A program made the translations under genes and the position numbers. This document shows positions 1 through 8,340 of a DNA stretch of 64,000 bases, piece by piece. Where the stretch lies: the NCBI RefSeq assembly GCF_048381675.1, contig NZ_JBLWIS010000001.1:372001-436000 (forward strand), given 5' to 3'. This DNA is from Advenella sp048381675. Lineage in GTDB: Bacteria; Pseudomonadota; Gammaproteobacteria; Burkholderiales; Burkholderiaceae_B. Position 1 is the stretch's first letter. The number at the start of each line of letters is the position of its first letter. The notes beneath the pieces were generated by a model. It had not been told where the DNA came from. It did not search any database and saw only the letters and a list, made by a program, of their open reading frames with translations.

Positions 1-1
1 C

Positions 2-1165
2 AAGGCGATCAAGGAAGAAATTGACCGGGTACGGGCACAAATGGCCGAATACCAGCGCAAGGGACAGTTTGATAAACTGGCAGAACTGCAATACAGTAAA
101 TTGCCAGAGCTGGAAGGACGCCTGAAAGTGGCCGAGGCCGGTACTGATCAGGACGAAAAACCCAAGTTGTTGCGTACTAAGGTAGGTACCGAGGAAATTG
201 CCGAAGTCGTTTCCCGTGCCACTGGCATACCGGTTTCCAAAATGATGCAGGGCGAACGTTCCAAGCTATTGGCCATGGAAGATGAGCTGCATAAACGGGT
301 AGTTGGCCAGGATGAGGCGGTTACGCTGGTGGCTGATGCCATCCGCCGTTCACGGGCTGGATTGTCAGATCCTTCGCGCCCTTACGGTTCTTTCCTGTTC
401 CTGGGGCCAACCGGTGTAGGTAAGACTGAACTGACGAAGGCTTTGGCCGGATTCCTGTTTGATTCCGATGAGCACATGATCCGGATTGACATGAGTGAGT
501 TCATGGAAAAACATTCGGTGGCTCGCCTGATTGGTGCGCCTCCGGGGTATGTAGGCTACGAAGAGGGTGGCTACCTGACAGAGGCGGTGCGTCGTAAGCC
601 ATATAGCGTGATTTTGCTGGATGAGGTTGAAAAGGCACACCCTGACGTTTTCAATGTGCTATTGCAAGTGCTTGATGATGGTCGCCTGACCGATGGACAG
701 GGCCGTACGGTTGATTTTCGTAATACGGTTGTTATCATGACTTCCAACCTGGGGTCACATCATATTCAAAGCATGGTGGGGCAATCTTATGATGCGATCA
801 AAGAAGTTGTTTGGGAAGATGTTAAACAGGCCTTCCGTCCGGAGTTTCTGAACCGGATTGATGAAGTGGTTGTTTTCCATGCCTTGGGCAGCAAACATAT
901 TGCATCTATCGCAAGTATTCAGCTGGAGCGTCTTGCGCAAAGATTGCATGGCCAGGAAATGGGCCTGGAGGTTTCCGAAGAGGCGTTGGCGTTAATTGCC
1001 GAGAGCGGATTTGATCCGGTCTTTGGTGCCAGACCATTAAAACGTGCTATTCAACAACACATTGAGAATCCGATTGCCAAGCGAATTCTTGAAGGGGAGT
1101 TTGGGCCAAAAGATACTATTATGGTTAATGTGCAAGATGGCAAGTTTTTGTTTGCCCGGAAGTAA
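2..1165 (+). CDS. clpB: ATP-dependent disaggregase ClpB, C-terminal part (5' end outside window)
   Basis: This is the 3' part of a Hsp100 disaggregase, which works with DnaK to pull proteins out of aggregates in the cytosol. The frame is open from base 2, so the true start lies upstream. The fragment begins in the end of the coiled-coil middle domain (KLAELQYSKLPELEGRL). It continues into the second AAA+ module, with Walker A GPTGVGKT near bases 400-430, Walker B VILLDEVEKAH, sensor-1 region TSNLG and the C-terminal small domain with the GARPLKRAI sensor-2 arginine region. About 387 residues are visible, matching the D2 half of ClpB. The middle-domain remnant favours ClpB over ClpA or ClpC. 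Confidence 0.96.
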   Translation, partial: KAIKEEIDRVRAQMAEYQRKGQFDKLAELQYSKLPELEGRLKVAEAGTDQDEKPKLLRTKVGTEEIAEVVSRATGIPVSKMMQGERSKLLAMEDELHKRVVGQDEAVTLVADAIRRSRAGLSDPSRPYGSFLFLGPTGVGKTELTKALAGFLFDSDEHMIRIDMSEFMEKHSVARLIGAPPGYVGYEEGGYLTEAVRRKPYSVILLDEVEKAHPDVFNVLLQVLDDGRLTDGQGRTVDFRNTVVIMTSNLGSHHIQSMVGQSYDAIKEVVWEDVKQAFRPEFLNRIDEVVVFHALGSKHIASIASIQLERLAQRLHGQEMGLEVSEEALALIAESGFDPVFGARPLKRAIQQHIENPIAKRILEGEFGPKDTIMVNVQDGKFLFARK

Positions 1166-1192
1166 GCGTATAAATCCTTAATATATATGGTC

Positions 1193-1252
1193 AAATGCCT
1201 GATATTGCAGTATTTTTTCTTGTCATGAAGAATGCTGTGTCAGGCATTTTTT
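1193..1252 (+). terminator. Probable terminator after clpB
   Basis: AAATGCCTGA (1193-1202) is the reverse complement of TCAGGCATTT (1240-1249), which is followed by more T. The arms pair perfectly over 10 bp but the loop is long (37 nt), so the structure is plausible rather than certain. Confidence 0.6.
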
Positions 1253-1306
1253 GTTACCTTTAATGTATTTCCATACCACTTAGGGTAAATGCCAAGTAAA
1301 TTTTTG

Positions 1307-1335
1307 TTGACATGGTTCTCAATAGTCGTCATAGT
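1307..1335 (+). promoter_or_regulatory. sigma70 promoter of the cold-shock gene
   Basis: A perfect -35 TTGACA (1307-1312) is followed, after 17 bp, by CATAGT (1330-1335; 4/6 to TATAAT). Transcription would start near 1342 and leave a leader of about 130 nt before the ATG at 1470. Long structured leaders are typical of cold-induced csp mRNAs; the leader structure was not folded here. Confidence 0.6.
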
Positions 1336-1469
1336 GTGGGAATAAGATTTTCAAGTTCGTTGATTTTTGCTAGATTCTTTGCTCATGCAGTTTCGTTGTG
1401 CTTTTGTCTACTCCTTGATGGTCTTGTGTTTGTTTGGTCTATTCAGACCGTAATTTTAAGGAAATTCAA

Positions 1470-1679
1470 ATGTCAACAGAATCTGGCATCGTTAAATGGT
1501 TTAACAACGAAAAAGGCTTCGGCTTCATCAAACCCGCTTCAGGTGGTAAAGACCTGTTTGTACACCACACCGACATCATCGGTTCTGGCTACAAATCACT
1601 GCAAGAAAACCAAGAAGTTACTTTCGTGGTTGCAGACGGTCCTAAAGGCCCACAAGCTAAAGAAGTTTCAGCTAAGTAA
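1470..1679 (+). CDS. Cold-shock protein (CspA family)
   Basis: A 69-residue single cold-shock domain that binds single-stranded nucleic acid and acts as an RNA chaperone or antiterminator. Both RNP motifs are present: RNP1 as KGFGFI and RNP2 as LFVHH. The start MSTESGIVKWF is chosen because it matches the family N-terminus and has an AAGGAA ribosome site just upstream (1458-1464); an in-frame ATG at 1434 would add 12 unrelated residues. The gene is monocistronic, with its own promoter and a strong terminator. Which Csp paralogue it is cannot be told from sequence alone. Confidence 0.95.
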   Translation: MSTESGIVKWFNNEKGFGFIKPASGGKDLFVHHTDIIGSGYKSLQENQEVTFVVADGPKGPQAKEVSAK

Positions 1680-1696
1680 TTCTTAGTTGCTACAAA

Positions 1697-1725
1697 AAAT
1701 ACCGCCTTATGGCGGTATTTTTTTT
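1697..1725 (+). terminator. Rho-independent terminator of the cold-shock gene
   Basis: A 10-bp stem, AAATACCGCC (1697-1706) with GGCGGTATTT (1711-1720), has a TTAT loop and is followed by a further T run. Confidence 0.9.
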
Positions 1726-1847
1726 GCCCGCTGATTTAAATAAAAAATAATAAGCAGGGTTGTGATTTAGCAACGTTAAAAAATTAAGCAATTTCAATTT
1801 ATTTCTTAATGAAAATCATACGGTTGTAAATTTTTATTAAAATTGCT

Positions 1848-1907
1848 TTGATACGAGGAAACTTTATGTAATAATCACAGTTGATTTTAATAATGAGAAT
1901 TATTATT
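1848..1907 (+). promoter_or_regulatory. Promoter with Fur box upstream of tonB-exbB-exbD
   Basis: TTGATA (1848-1853) and AATAAT (1870-1875) are spaced 16 bp and form a good sigma70 promoter. Just downstream, 1889-1907 matches the 19-bp Fur consensus GATAATGATAATCATTATC at 15 of 19 positions, so it would overlap or follow the +1 site. This predicts iron repression of the TonB system, as is usual. The rest of the 1726-2171 gap is AT-rich; the only other candidate feature is the small ORF at 1931-2083. Confidence 0.75.
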
Positions 1908-1930
1908 ATTAAGCATCTTGGGTAAAAGTA

Positions 1931-2083
1931 GTGCCGGAGCAGTCAATCCATATCAAGATATCCAGGTTGGTAGCTAAAGGATGGTTTGCAAAAGGCCGCA
2001 TGCGGCGGAGTTTGTTTATTCGTCCTGTATTGGTAGTAAATAATACTCAAACGCCAGGCATTGTATCTTTATCAGGTCGGTAA
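1931..2083 (+). CDS. Possible 50-residue ORF between the Fur box and tonB
   Basis: An open frame starts at a GTG just after the Fur box and ends at TAA (2081-2083). An internal in-frame ATG at 1999 gives a shorter version of 27 residues that is basic at its start (MRRSLFIRPVLVV). I see no convincing ribosome site and no motif of a known family; it does not resemble HemP, which one might expect near an iron-uptake operon. It contains the palindrome GCCGCATGCGGC (1995-2006). It could equally be untranslated leader. Confidence 0.2.
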   Translation: MPEQSIHIKISRLVAKGWFAKGRMRRSLFIRPVLVVNNTQTPGIVSLSGR

Positions 2084-2171
2084 CAAAATTTGTTGCATCG
2101 CTAGGCTGATCTTTGATTTTAGTTAGTATTAATCAAGGTGCGATTATAGCTAAGCGTTTTAAATAAACAGT

Positions 2172-3014
2172 ATGTATAAATCTTCAAACTTAATTCCGAC
2201 AGTCCCTTTTTCATTTCGTCTGGCTGGCATTCTTGCTGCTGTAGGTATTTTTGCAGGATTGGGGTTCCTTGTCACACTGGATGCTTCGGCAACCACGGCT
2301 AAAGTTGAAGAGGCGCCTGTATTTGTTTCAATTTTCGAGGAACCGGTTGCCGAGGCCCCTAAAGGGGAAATCATGCCCGAGGTCATTCCGCAGCAGCAAG
2401 CAGAGCCTGAAGTGGAGGAGGTTATCCCGGAACCGGATCCTGAGCCTGTGGCAGAACCTGAGCCCGAACCCGAACCCGAACCCGAACCGGTAGTTGAGCC
2501 GGAACCAGAGCCTGTCCTGCCCATCAAGCCACCAGAGCCTAAACCCGAACCTAAACCAGAGCCCCCCAAAGAGGTTAAAAAAGAAGTAAAACCCAAGAAA
2601 AAGGTTAAGCAAGAGAAACCCAAAGCCAAACCGGTGCTGAAGAGCCAGAAGGTGTCTGAAAAAGCTCCTCCGGTTACCAAACCTATTGGTATTCCACAAG
2701 GTAATCCCGATGTGAAGCCAGGATCATCAGCGAGTTCTGCGCCGGTTGTGGTAAGACAGGTGGGGTACCGGGTACGTCCTAAAGTCAACTACCCGATCAG
2801 TTCGCAACGGCGGGGTGAAAAAGGTACGGTTATTGTGCGTGTCCTGATTGATCGTAATGGAAGTGCCAAAAGTGTATCGGTATTAAAAGGAACACCTTAC
2901 GATGCCTTGAACAAAGCGGCATTAAATGCCGTGAGCAAAGCACGTTTTAAACCTCATACAGAAAATGGTGTGCCACGAGAAGCCTTGGCAGACATCCCAA
3001 TTAAATTTGAATAA
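2172..3014 (+). CDS. tonB: Energy transducer TonB
   Basis: TonB spans the periplasm and passes proton-motive energy from ExbB/ExbD to outer-membrane receptors for siderophores, haem or cobalamin. The 280-residue protein has a short cytoplasmic tail and one membrane segment (about residues 17-36). A long Pro/Glu then Pro/Lys rigid stalk (about 85-165) contains EPEPEP runs. The C-terminal TonB domain (about 195-280) carries the conserved YP and GTV-VR-LID-G features and ends in PIKFE. It is the first gene of tonB-exbB-exbD, with 11 bp to exbB, downstream of a Fur box. The stalk DNA is repetitive (GAACCC/GAGCCT), which produces long false ORFs on the other strand. Confidence 0.95.
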   Translation: MYKSSNLIPTVPFSFRLAGILAAVGIFAGLGFLVTLDASATTAKVEEAPVFVSIFEEPVAEAPKGEIMPEVIPQQQAEPEVEEVIPEPDPEPVAEPEPEPEPEPEPVVEPEPEPVLPIKPPEPKPEPKPEPPKEVKKEVKPKKKVKQEKPKAKPVLKSQKVSEKAPPVTKPIGIPQGNPDVKPGSSASSAPVVVRQVGYRVRPKVNYPISSQRRGEKGTVIVRVLIDRNGSAKSVSVLKGTPYDALNKAALNAVSKARFKPHTENGVPREALADIPIKFE

Positions 3015-3025
3015 AAGGAAATAGC

Positions 3026-4081
3026 ATGATTTCGGCATTGCTGACTTCAACATACGGTTCAATTGCACAAATTGTGACCAATTCAACAGATAATACGATT
3101 TCAACGGCTACATCCGCCAGCGAAATTGCAGCACCGGTTGCCAACACGGCCGCACAAGCCACTGCGGCAGCCACTAATGTTACCCAAGCGGGTACTGCCG
3201 TGGCGGGGAATGTAGCACAGGCAGGTGCTTCCATGGCCGGTAACGTGACAAATGCTACGACTGCTGCCTCCACTGTTGCCACTGATGCTGGTGCTTCCAT
3301 AGCTAGTAATGTGACAGATGCTACGACTGCGGCGGCCACTGTCGCGACCGATGCCGGTGCTTCACAAATGCTGAATTTTTTGATGCAAAGCGATACTGTT
3401 GGCAAAACCCTGTTCGGTGTGCTGGTTTTCATGTCATTGCTAACCTGGTATCTCATTGTGGTCAAGGGCTTGCTTAATTTGCGTGCAAGCCGCCGTAGCA
3501 AGGCGTTTCTTTCCCGCTTTTGGAATGCTTCCTCGTTGGAACAGGTAGACAAGGATTTACATAAATTTGGTGCTGGCGACCCATTCTCCCGCTTGGCCAA
3601 TCAAGCCTTGCACGCGCGTGAGCATCATGCGAAATACGGGATCACCAATTTGTCTGAAGTGGGTTCAAATGCCGATTTTGTTACGCGTACCATGCGTAAG
3701 GTCATTGATGAAGAGACTGCCCATCTGGAAAATGGTTTGACTGTTTTGGGGTCGGTTGGCTCAACAGCGCCTTTTGTGGGCTTGTTTGGCACCGTGTGGG
3801 GGGTTTATCATGCCCTGATCAATATTGGTATGTCCGATGGTGTGTCCATTAACAGGATTGCCGGTCCGGTTGGTGAGGCCCTGATCATGACTGGGCTGGG
3901 GCTGGCGGTTGCCATTCCGGCTGTCTTGGCCTATAACGCTTTTGTACGCCGTAACCGTGTAGTGCTGGCTTCACTGGATGGTTTTGCCTATGATCTATTC
4001 GCGTTTGTCACAACAGGCCAGCAGGTGGAAGTATCTTCTGGCAAAGTGCGTGCCTTGCGCAGTAATGGCACACATCATTAA
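3026..4081 (+). CDS. exbB: TonB-system proton channel protein ExbB with repetitive N-terminal extension
   Basis: A MotA/TolQ/ExbB-family inner-membrane protein that, with ExbD, forms the proton-driven motor for TonB. The conserved core starts near residue 117 with the first membrane segment (LFGVLVFMSLLTWYLIVV). It continues to the GSVGSTAPFVGLFGTVWGV signature and the third segment ending AIPAVLAYNAFVRRN. In front of it lies an unusual Ala/Thr-rich extension of about 115 residues. This includes six 11-residue units at residues 51-116, some nearly identical (NVTNATTAAST, NVTDATTAAAT). Some ExbB proteins have N-terminal periplasmic extensions, but this repeat looks distinctive. AAGGA lies just upstream of the ATG. 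Confidence 0.93.
   Translation: MISALLTSTYGSIAQIVTNSTDNTISTATSASEIAAPVANTAAQATAAATNVTQAGTAVAGNVAQAGASMAGNVTNATTAASTVATDAGASIASNVTDATTAAATVATDAGASQMLNFLMQSDTVGKTLFGVLVFMSLLTWYLIVVKGLLNLRASRRSKAFLSRFWNASSLEQVDKDLHKFGAGDPFSRLANQALHAREHHAKYGITNLSEVGSNADFVTRTMRKVIDEETAHLENGLTVLGSVGSTAPFVGLFGTVWGVYHALINIGMSDGVSINRIAGPVGEALIMTGLGLAVAIPAVLAYNAFVRRNRVVLASLDGFAYDLFAFVTTGQQVEVSSGKVRALRSNGTHH
3176..3373 (+). repeat. 33-bp / 66-bp repeats inside exbB encoding 11-residue units
   Basis: Six consecutive 11-codon units can be aligned. The last four form two 66-bp copies (3242-3307 and 3308-3373) with high base identity. The units are rich in Ala, Thr and Val with spaced Asp/Asn, a hendecad pattern compatible with an extended helix. 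Confidence 0.8.
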
Positions 4082-4097
4082 TGCTGCGGAGTAAATA

Positions 4098-4595
4098 ATG
4101 GCATTTGGAAGCTTCGACCAGAAAAACAACTCTAATCATATGGTGTCGGAAATCAATATGGTTCCGTTAATCGACGTGATGCTGGTTCTATTGGTCATCT
4201 TTATTATTACTGCTCCTTTGTTGGCGCACTCCATCAAAATAGATGTGCCACAGGTAAGCAGCACGCCTGTCACTGAAGACCCTAAGTCTATTGACTTGGC
4301 GATTGATGCAAATGGCGATATTTTCTGGAATGAGTCTCCGATCCTCGAGGCTGATTTGCGTGAGATGTTTGTATCGCATGCCAAAGAGGTTCCGCAGCCT
4401 GAAATCAGGATTCGTGCCGATGCCGATACCCGTTATGAGCAATTGGCCAGGGTGATGGCGATGGCCAAGGGGTCTGGTTTGAAAAAACTGGGTTTCATTA
4501 CGTCGCCCGGTTCGCGAAGCCAGGGTGGGGCGGCAACATCGGCTGAAGGAGCGGTACCTGCTGCGCCGGCATCCCCTCCGGCACCAGCGCGCTAA
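4098..4595 (+). CDS. exbD: TonB-system component ExbD
   Basis: ExbD is the single-pass partner of ExbB. The N-terminal signature NMVPLIDVMLVLLVIFIITAP supplies the membrane helix with the proton-carrying Asp (LIDVML), followed by a periplasmic ExbD/TolR fold. The protein has 165 residues; the last 25 or so are a low-complexity Ala/Pro/Ser tail not typical of the family. The start at 4098 has GGAG upstream. It is the last gene of the operon and is followed by a strong terminator. Confidence 0.95.
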   Translation: MAFGSFDQKNNSNHMVSEINMVPLIDVMLVLLVIFIITAPLLAHSIKIDVPQVSSTPVTEDPKSIDLAIDANGDIFWNESPILEADLREMFVSHAKEVPQPEIRIRADADTRYEQLARVMAMAKGSGLKKLGFITSPGSRSQGGAATSAEGAVPAAPASPPAPAR

Positions 4596-4621
4596 ATACA
4601 GGCGTGCAGTGCATTAAACAA

Positions 4622-4655
4622 AAAGGCCCGGTGCATATAACACCGGGCTTTTTTA
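4622..4655 (+). terminator. Terminator of tonB-exbB-exbD
   Basis: GCCCGGTG (4626-4633) pairs with CACCGGGC (4641-4648), and TTTTTT follows. With A residues on the other side it may also serve the convergent queH gene. Confidence 0.9.
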
Positions 4656-4671
4656 TGATCTTAGGTTTTTC

Positions 4672-5340
4672 TTAGCGCTTGTCTTCGTTGCGATAATAAT
4701 TGACACCGATTTTAATCCGCTCACGACCCTGGTTTTGCCGGTGGCGGTTGGTGTCGCGCAGTGAGTAAACGCAACCGCAATATTCTTGCTGATAGAATTC
4801 TTCGCGTTTGCTGATTTCAATCATGCGGGCAGATCCACCACCTTTGCGCCAGTTGTACGTCCAGTAAACCAGTTCGGGGTAACGGGCAGCGGCGCGCTCG
4901 CCGCAGCCGTTAATCTGGTTCATGTCTTTCCAGCGGGAAATACCCAGTGAGCTTGTGATGGTATCAAACCCGTGTTCATGGGCATACAGTGCGGTGCGCT
5001 CAAAGCGCATGTCAAAACAGGCTGTACAGCGTTCGCCACGCTCAGGCTCGTTTTCCAGGCCCTTGACGCGTTCAAACCAGTTGTCTACGTCATAATCCAC
5101 ATCGATAAAGGGGACGTTGTGCAGTTGGGCAAAGCGAATGTTTTCTTCCTTTCGAATTTCATATTCCTTTACAGGATGAATATTCGGGTTATAGAAAAAA
5201 ATCGTGTAATCAATACCCGAAGCGAGCATTGCTTCCATGACCTCGCCAGAGCAGGGCGCGCAACAGGAGTGCAGGAGCACTTTATTGTGTCCTTTGGGTA
5301 ACTCAAGGACAGGTCTTTTGATATCGGTGACGGTAACCAT
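4672..5340 (-). CDS. queH: Epoxyqueuosine reductase QueH
   Basis: QueH (formerly DUF208) carries out the last step of queuosine synthesis, reducing epoxyqueuosine in tRNA, and is unrelated to the cobalamin enzyme QueG. Visible family features are the N-terminal CCAPC cysteine motif (HSCCAPCSGE), the FYNPNIHP segment, the C-x2-C pair in ERCTACFDMR and the late EYCGCVYS cysteines; these bind an Fe-S cluster and a metal. The start at 5340 (MVTVTDIKRPVLELP) fits the family N-terminus. An in-frame ATG at 5370 would add ten hydrophobic residues, and neither start has a clear ribosome site. It is convergent with exbD. Confidence 0.93.
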   Translation of the reverse strand: MVTVTDIKRPVLELPKGHNKVLLHSCCAPCSGEVMEAMLASGIDYTIFFYNPNIHPVKEYEIRKEENIRFAQLHNVPFIDVDYDVDNWFERVKGLENEPERGERCTACFDMRFERTALYAHEHGFDTITSSLGISRWKDMNQINGCGERAAARYPELVYWTYNWRKGGGSARMIEISKREEFYQQEYCGCVYSLRDTNRHRQNQGRERIKIGVNYYRNEDKR

Positions 5341-5410
5341 GGCAGTGGGACAAAAAAATATTACAAACATCCATTTTAGAGTATTTTTGCTCTAAGTCCA
5401 GGGCTTTGGC

Positions 5411-8230
5411 TTATTGTGCTGTATTGCTTGCCTGCTCCCGCGTGCCGGGAAAAACCGTTTCCCACAGTTTGTTCACGGCCTCTCTTTCGGTCAGCAGTAA
5501 ATGATTGTCTATCCGTGCTTTTTCCTGCCCGCGCAATCTAACGGCATGTTGGGTTTTGCGCAGGGTCCGGTAGGCATCAGCGGTTGCATTGGCCAGTTCT
5601 TCCGGAATAAAACCGCCTTCCGCGGCAATTTTAAGCAAGGCAATATTGCCAAGATTATCCAGCAGTCTGGGATATTGATGCGAATAGGCCAGTACCAGAT
5701 ATTGGGTAATGAATTCAATATCGACCATGCCCCCTTGGTCATGTTTAACATCAAACATAGCGGAATTATTGGGGTGCCCGGCTCGCATTTTGGCCCGCAT
5801 GTCGATAATATCTTTTTTCAGTTGTTCCCGGTCTCTTTCTTGGAGCAGAATATTGCGACGGATTTGCTCAAACCGCTTGCCGATTGCCTTGTCACCTGCA
5901 CAGAAGCGTGCCCGGGTCAGGGCCTGATGCTCCCAGGGCCAGGCGTGTTCAAGCTGGTATTTTTCGAAAGTTTCAACCGAAATCGCCAGCAGGCCGGCGT
6001 CGCCGTCAGGGCGCAGGCGCAAGTCAATTTCATACATCCGGCCTGAAGAGGTCATGCTTGAAAGCCAGGTGCTCAGGCGTCGTCCCAGTTTTGCATAAAC
6101 CTCAAGGGCGTAATCGGCCGGGTCATCAAAAAGCAGGACCAAGTCCAGGTCGGAAGCGTAACCAAGTTCCTTGCCACCCAGTTTGCCATAGGCAATAACG
6201 GCAAAGCGTGGATACTCGGGTACTTCATCACCCAGTTTTTCCGGTTTTGGTTTGACTGCGGGCCAAACGCGTTTCAGGCTTTCTTCCAGGAGCAGGTCGG
6301 CCAGGGCAGACAGGTGGTCGGCCAGTTTTTCAACTGACAGGCCGCCAGAAAGGTCTTGGGCAAGTAACTGGAAGCTGACCTGTTTCTGAACATCACGCAT
6401 GATGTTCATTTGCTGTTCGACATCGGGTAGCCCGTCTTGCAGAACGCAGGCGTCCAGGTCTTTGCTTAGCTGTGTGGCAACATGGGAAAAATCCACGCTT
6501 TGCATCAACGTTTGCCAGTCGATCAGGCTATCAAGAAGAATGGGGTTGCGGATCAGGTAGCCGGCCGCCCAATGGCTGGCAGACATGATACGCGCCACTC
6601 TTGCCAGGGTTTCGGGATACTCTGCCAGCAAGGCAATGTAGGCGCTGCGCTGGGCAATTGCCTCGATCAGGTCGAACAGGTTTGCGCAGGTCAGTTGCGG
6701 ATCATCGGCTTTGGCGGCGGTTTCCAGCAATTTGGGCAGCAGTTTCTTCAGCCGTGTTCGGCTTGAGTTTGAAAGGGTGCGGATACGGCTGCTGTTTAAC
6801 AGTGCCTTGATGCGGTTTTGTATATATTCGTGGCTTTCCGGTGCAAAAAATTGTTGAATCAGTTCAACCAGGTCGGTACTTTCTGGTGTGGGTTGGTGAT
6901 TGCTGTCGTGCGCTACAGAGGGAGACTCTTCACCCATGCCGGCAATCCTGAACGCATTCCGGAATGCCCGTGACACCACCTGGCGGTGTTCGTTCAGCTG
7001 CAACCTGAATGCTTCCGTTTCCATGTTCATGGCATTGGCCAGGGCGGCAAAACGTTGTGGGTCGCTTGGCAACAGATGGGTTTGTTCATCTTCACGGTAT
7101 TGCAGCATATGTTCTACGCGACGCAGGAAACGATAGGCGTTTTCCAGCAACAGGCCTTCTGCCTTGCTGATCAGTCCCATGTTTATTTCAGCCTGCAGGG
7201 CAGGCAGCAGGCCCCTGAGTTGCAAGGAAGGCATTCTGCCGCCACGAATCAGTTGCGACAGCTGCACGGTAAACTCAATTTCCCGGATGCCCCCTTCACC
7301 CAGTTTGATATTGTGAATGCTGTCCACACCACTGCGGTTAAGGGCCTTGCGTTGCCAGTCCTGGCGAATGCGCTCTCGCAACTGGCGCAAAGAAGCAAGG
7401 GCATCAAAATCAAAATACTTGCGGTATACAAAGGGAGTCCGCAGGCTTTCCAGCTGGGCAAGGTCGTCCTTGGGTGTGCTGTGCTCAAAATATTTGACCG
7501 GAATGATTCGCGCCTTGAGCCATGCATAGCGCTCCCACTCCCGTCCTTGGGTAATCAGGTAATTTTCCAGTGCATCCAGGCTCCATGCCAGGGGTCCGGC
7601 ATCGCCATCAGGGCGTAAACGCAGGTCGGTGCGGAAAACATGGCCATCGGCATTGATTTCGGACAGGACGGGCATCATGCGCTGGGTCAGGCGACCATAA
7701 AATTCGTGATGGCTGAGGGGGCGCCTGCCCTTTGTTTCACCTTCCTGGGCGTACAGCATGATCAAGTCAATATCCGAGGATACATTCAGTTCCTTGCCAC
7801 CTAGCTTGCCCATGCCCAGAATGATCATTTCCATGGGTTTGCCGGTTTCCGGATCAATCGGTTCGCCATGGATAGTCACCAGATCCTGCATGATACTCAT
7901 GTAAGCCTGCGTAACTGACAAGTCAGCCAGGAAACTCATGCTTTGGGTGACCTCTTCAAAGCATGCCTGGCCGTTGATATCCCGAACCATCAGGGTGCAA
8001 AATACCCGGTTCCTGAGCTGGCGCAAAATTTGCTTACATTGCTCGGTTGTCATGGGCTGATTAACAGGCTGGCCGCTTGATTGAACAAGCCATTGCTCAA
8101 TGAGCTCTGGTGTAATGGGAGACAGCGTGTCCTGGTTTAGTGTGGATTCCAGTTTTTCATTCGTATCTGTTTTTCGGCGCAGGTAACTGGACCACTCAAG
8201 GGCGCGGGTCAAGCTGTTAGTAGGCTTCAT
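5411..8230 (-). CDS. glnE: Glutamine synthetase adenylyltransferase / adenylyl-removing enzyme GlnE
   Basis: GlnE switches glutamine synthetase off and on by adding or removing AMP, under PII control. The 939-residue chain has the expected duplicated nucleotidyltransferase architecture. The N-terminal adenylyl-removing domain carries GMGKLGGKELNVSSDIDLIM (about residues 139-158). The C-terminal adenylyltransferase domain carries AYGKLGGKELGYASDLDLVL. Each is followed by a helical PII-uridylyl-transferase-like domain. Both catalytic D-x-D pairs are intact. It is divergent from the YhdP-like gene and functionally linked to glnK-amtB about 20 kb away. Confidence 0.97.
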   Translation of the reverse strand: MKPTNSLTRALEWSSYLRRKTDTNEKLESTLNQDTLSPITPELIEQWLVQSSGQPVNQPMTTEQCKQILRQLRNRVFCTLMVRDINGQACFEEVTQSMSFLADLSVTQAYMSIMQDLVTIHGEPIDPETGKPMEMIILGMGKLGGKELNVSSDIDLIMLYAQEGETKGRRPLSHHEFYGRLTQRMMPVLSEINADGHVFRTDLRLRPDGDAGPLAWSLDALENYLITQGREWERYAWLKARIIPVKYFEHSTPKDDLAQLESLRTPFVYRKYFDFDALASLRQLRERIRQDWQRKALNRSGVDSIHNIKLGEGGIREIEFTVQLSQLIRGGRMPSLQLRGLLPALQAEINMGLISKAEGLLLENAYRFLRRVEHMLQYREDEQTHLLPSDPQRFAALANAMNMETEAFRLQLNEHRQVVSRAFRNAFRIAGMGEESPSVAHDSNHQPTPESTDLVELIQQFFAPESHEYIQNRIKALLNSSRIRTLSNSSRTRLKKLLPKLLETAAKADDPQLTCANLFDLIEAIAQRSAYIALLAEYPETLARVARIMSASHWAAGYLIRNPILLDSLIDWQTLMQSVDFSHVATQLSKDLDACVLQDGLPDVEQQMNIMRDVQKQVSFQLLAQDLSGGLSVEKLADHLSALADLLLEESLKRVWPAVKPKPEKLGDEVPEYPRFAVIAYGKLGGKELGYASDLDLVLLFDDPADYALEVYAKLGRRLSTWLSSMTSSGRMYEIDLRLRPDGDAGLLAISVETFEKYQLEHAWPWEHQALTRARFCAGDKAIGKRFEQIRRNILLQERDREQLKKDIIDMRAKMRAGHPNNSAMFDVKHDQGGMVDIEFITQYLVLAYSHQYPRLLDNLGNIALLKIAAEGGFIPEELANATADAYRTLRKTQHAVRLRGQEKARIDNHLLLTEREAVNKLWETVFPGTREQASNTAQ

Positions 8231-8340
8231 GCTTTCTCAAAAATGTAAGGATATGTCTAATGATTGTTTCTGTGGCCAGAGGCAATTCAGTAATGGATAT
8301 AATACACTGTACTGAAATTATCAAGATGTGAGCCGCCCCT

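Noticed and set aside
1312..1686. 124-codon plus-strand ORF overlapping the cold-shock gene
   Set aside because: It runs through the promoter and leader and is out of frame with the well-supported Csp domain.
1931..2083. Small hemin-uptake protein (HemP) gene after the Fur box
   Set aside because: The frame lacks the conserved HemP C-terminal pattern (RLRLTRQNKLILTK-like); kept only as an unassigned ORF.
2159..2788. 209-codon minus-strand ORF opposite tonB rich in Gly-Ser repeats
   Set aside because: It is the complement of the Pro-Glu stalk repeats of tonB; no signal, domain or ribosome site.
3001..3600. 199-codon minus-strand ORF opposite exbB
   Set aside because: It mirrors the repetitive Ala/Thr extension of exbB; no independent support.
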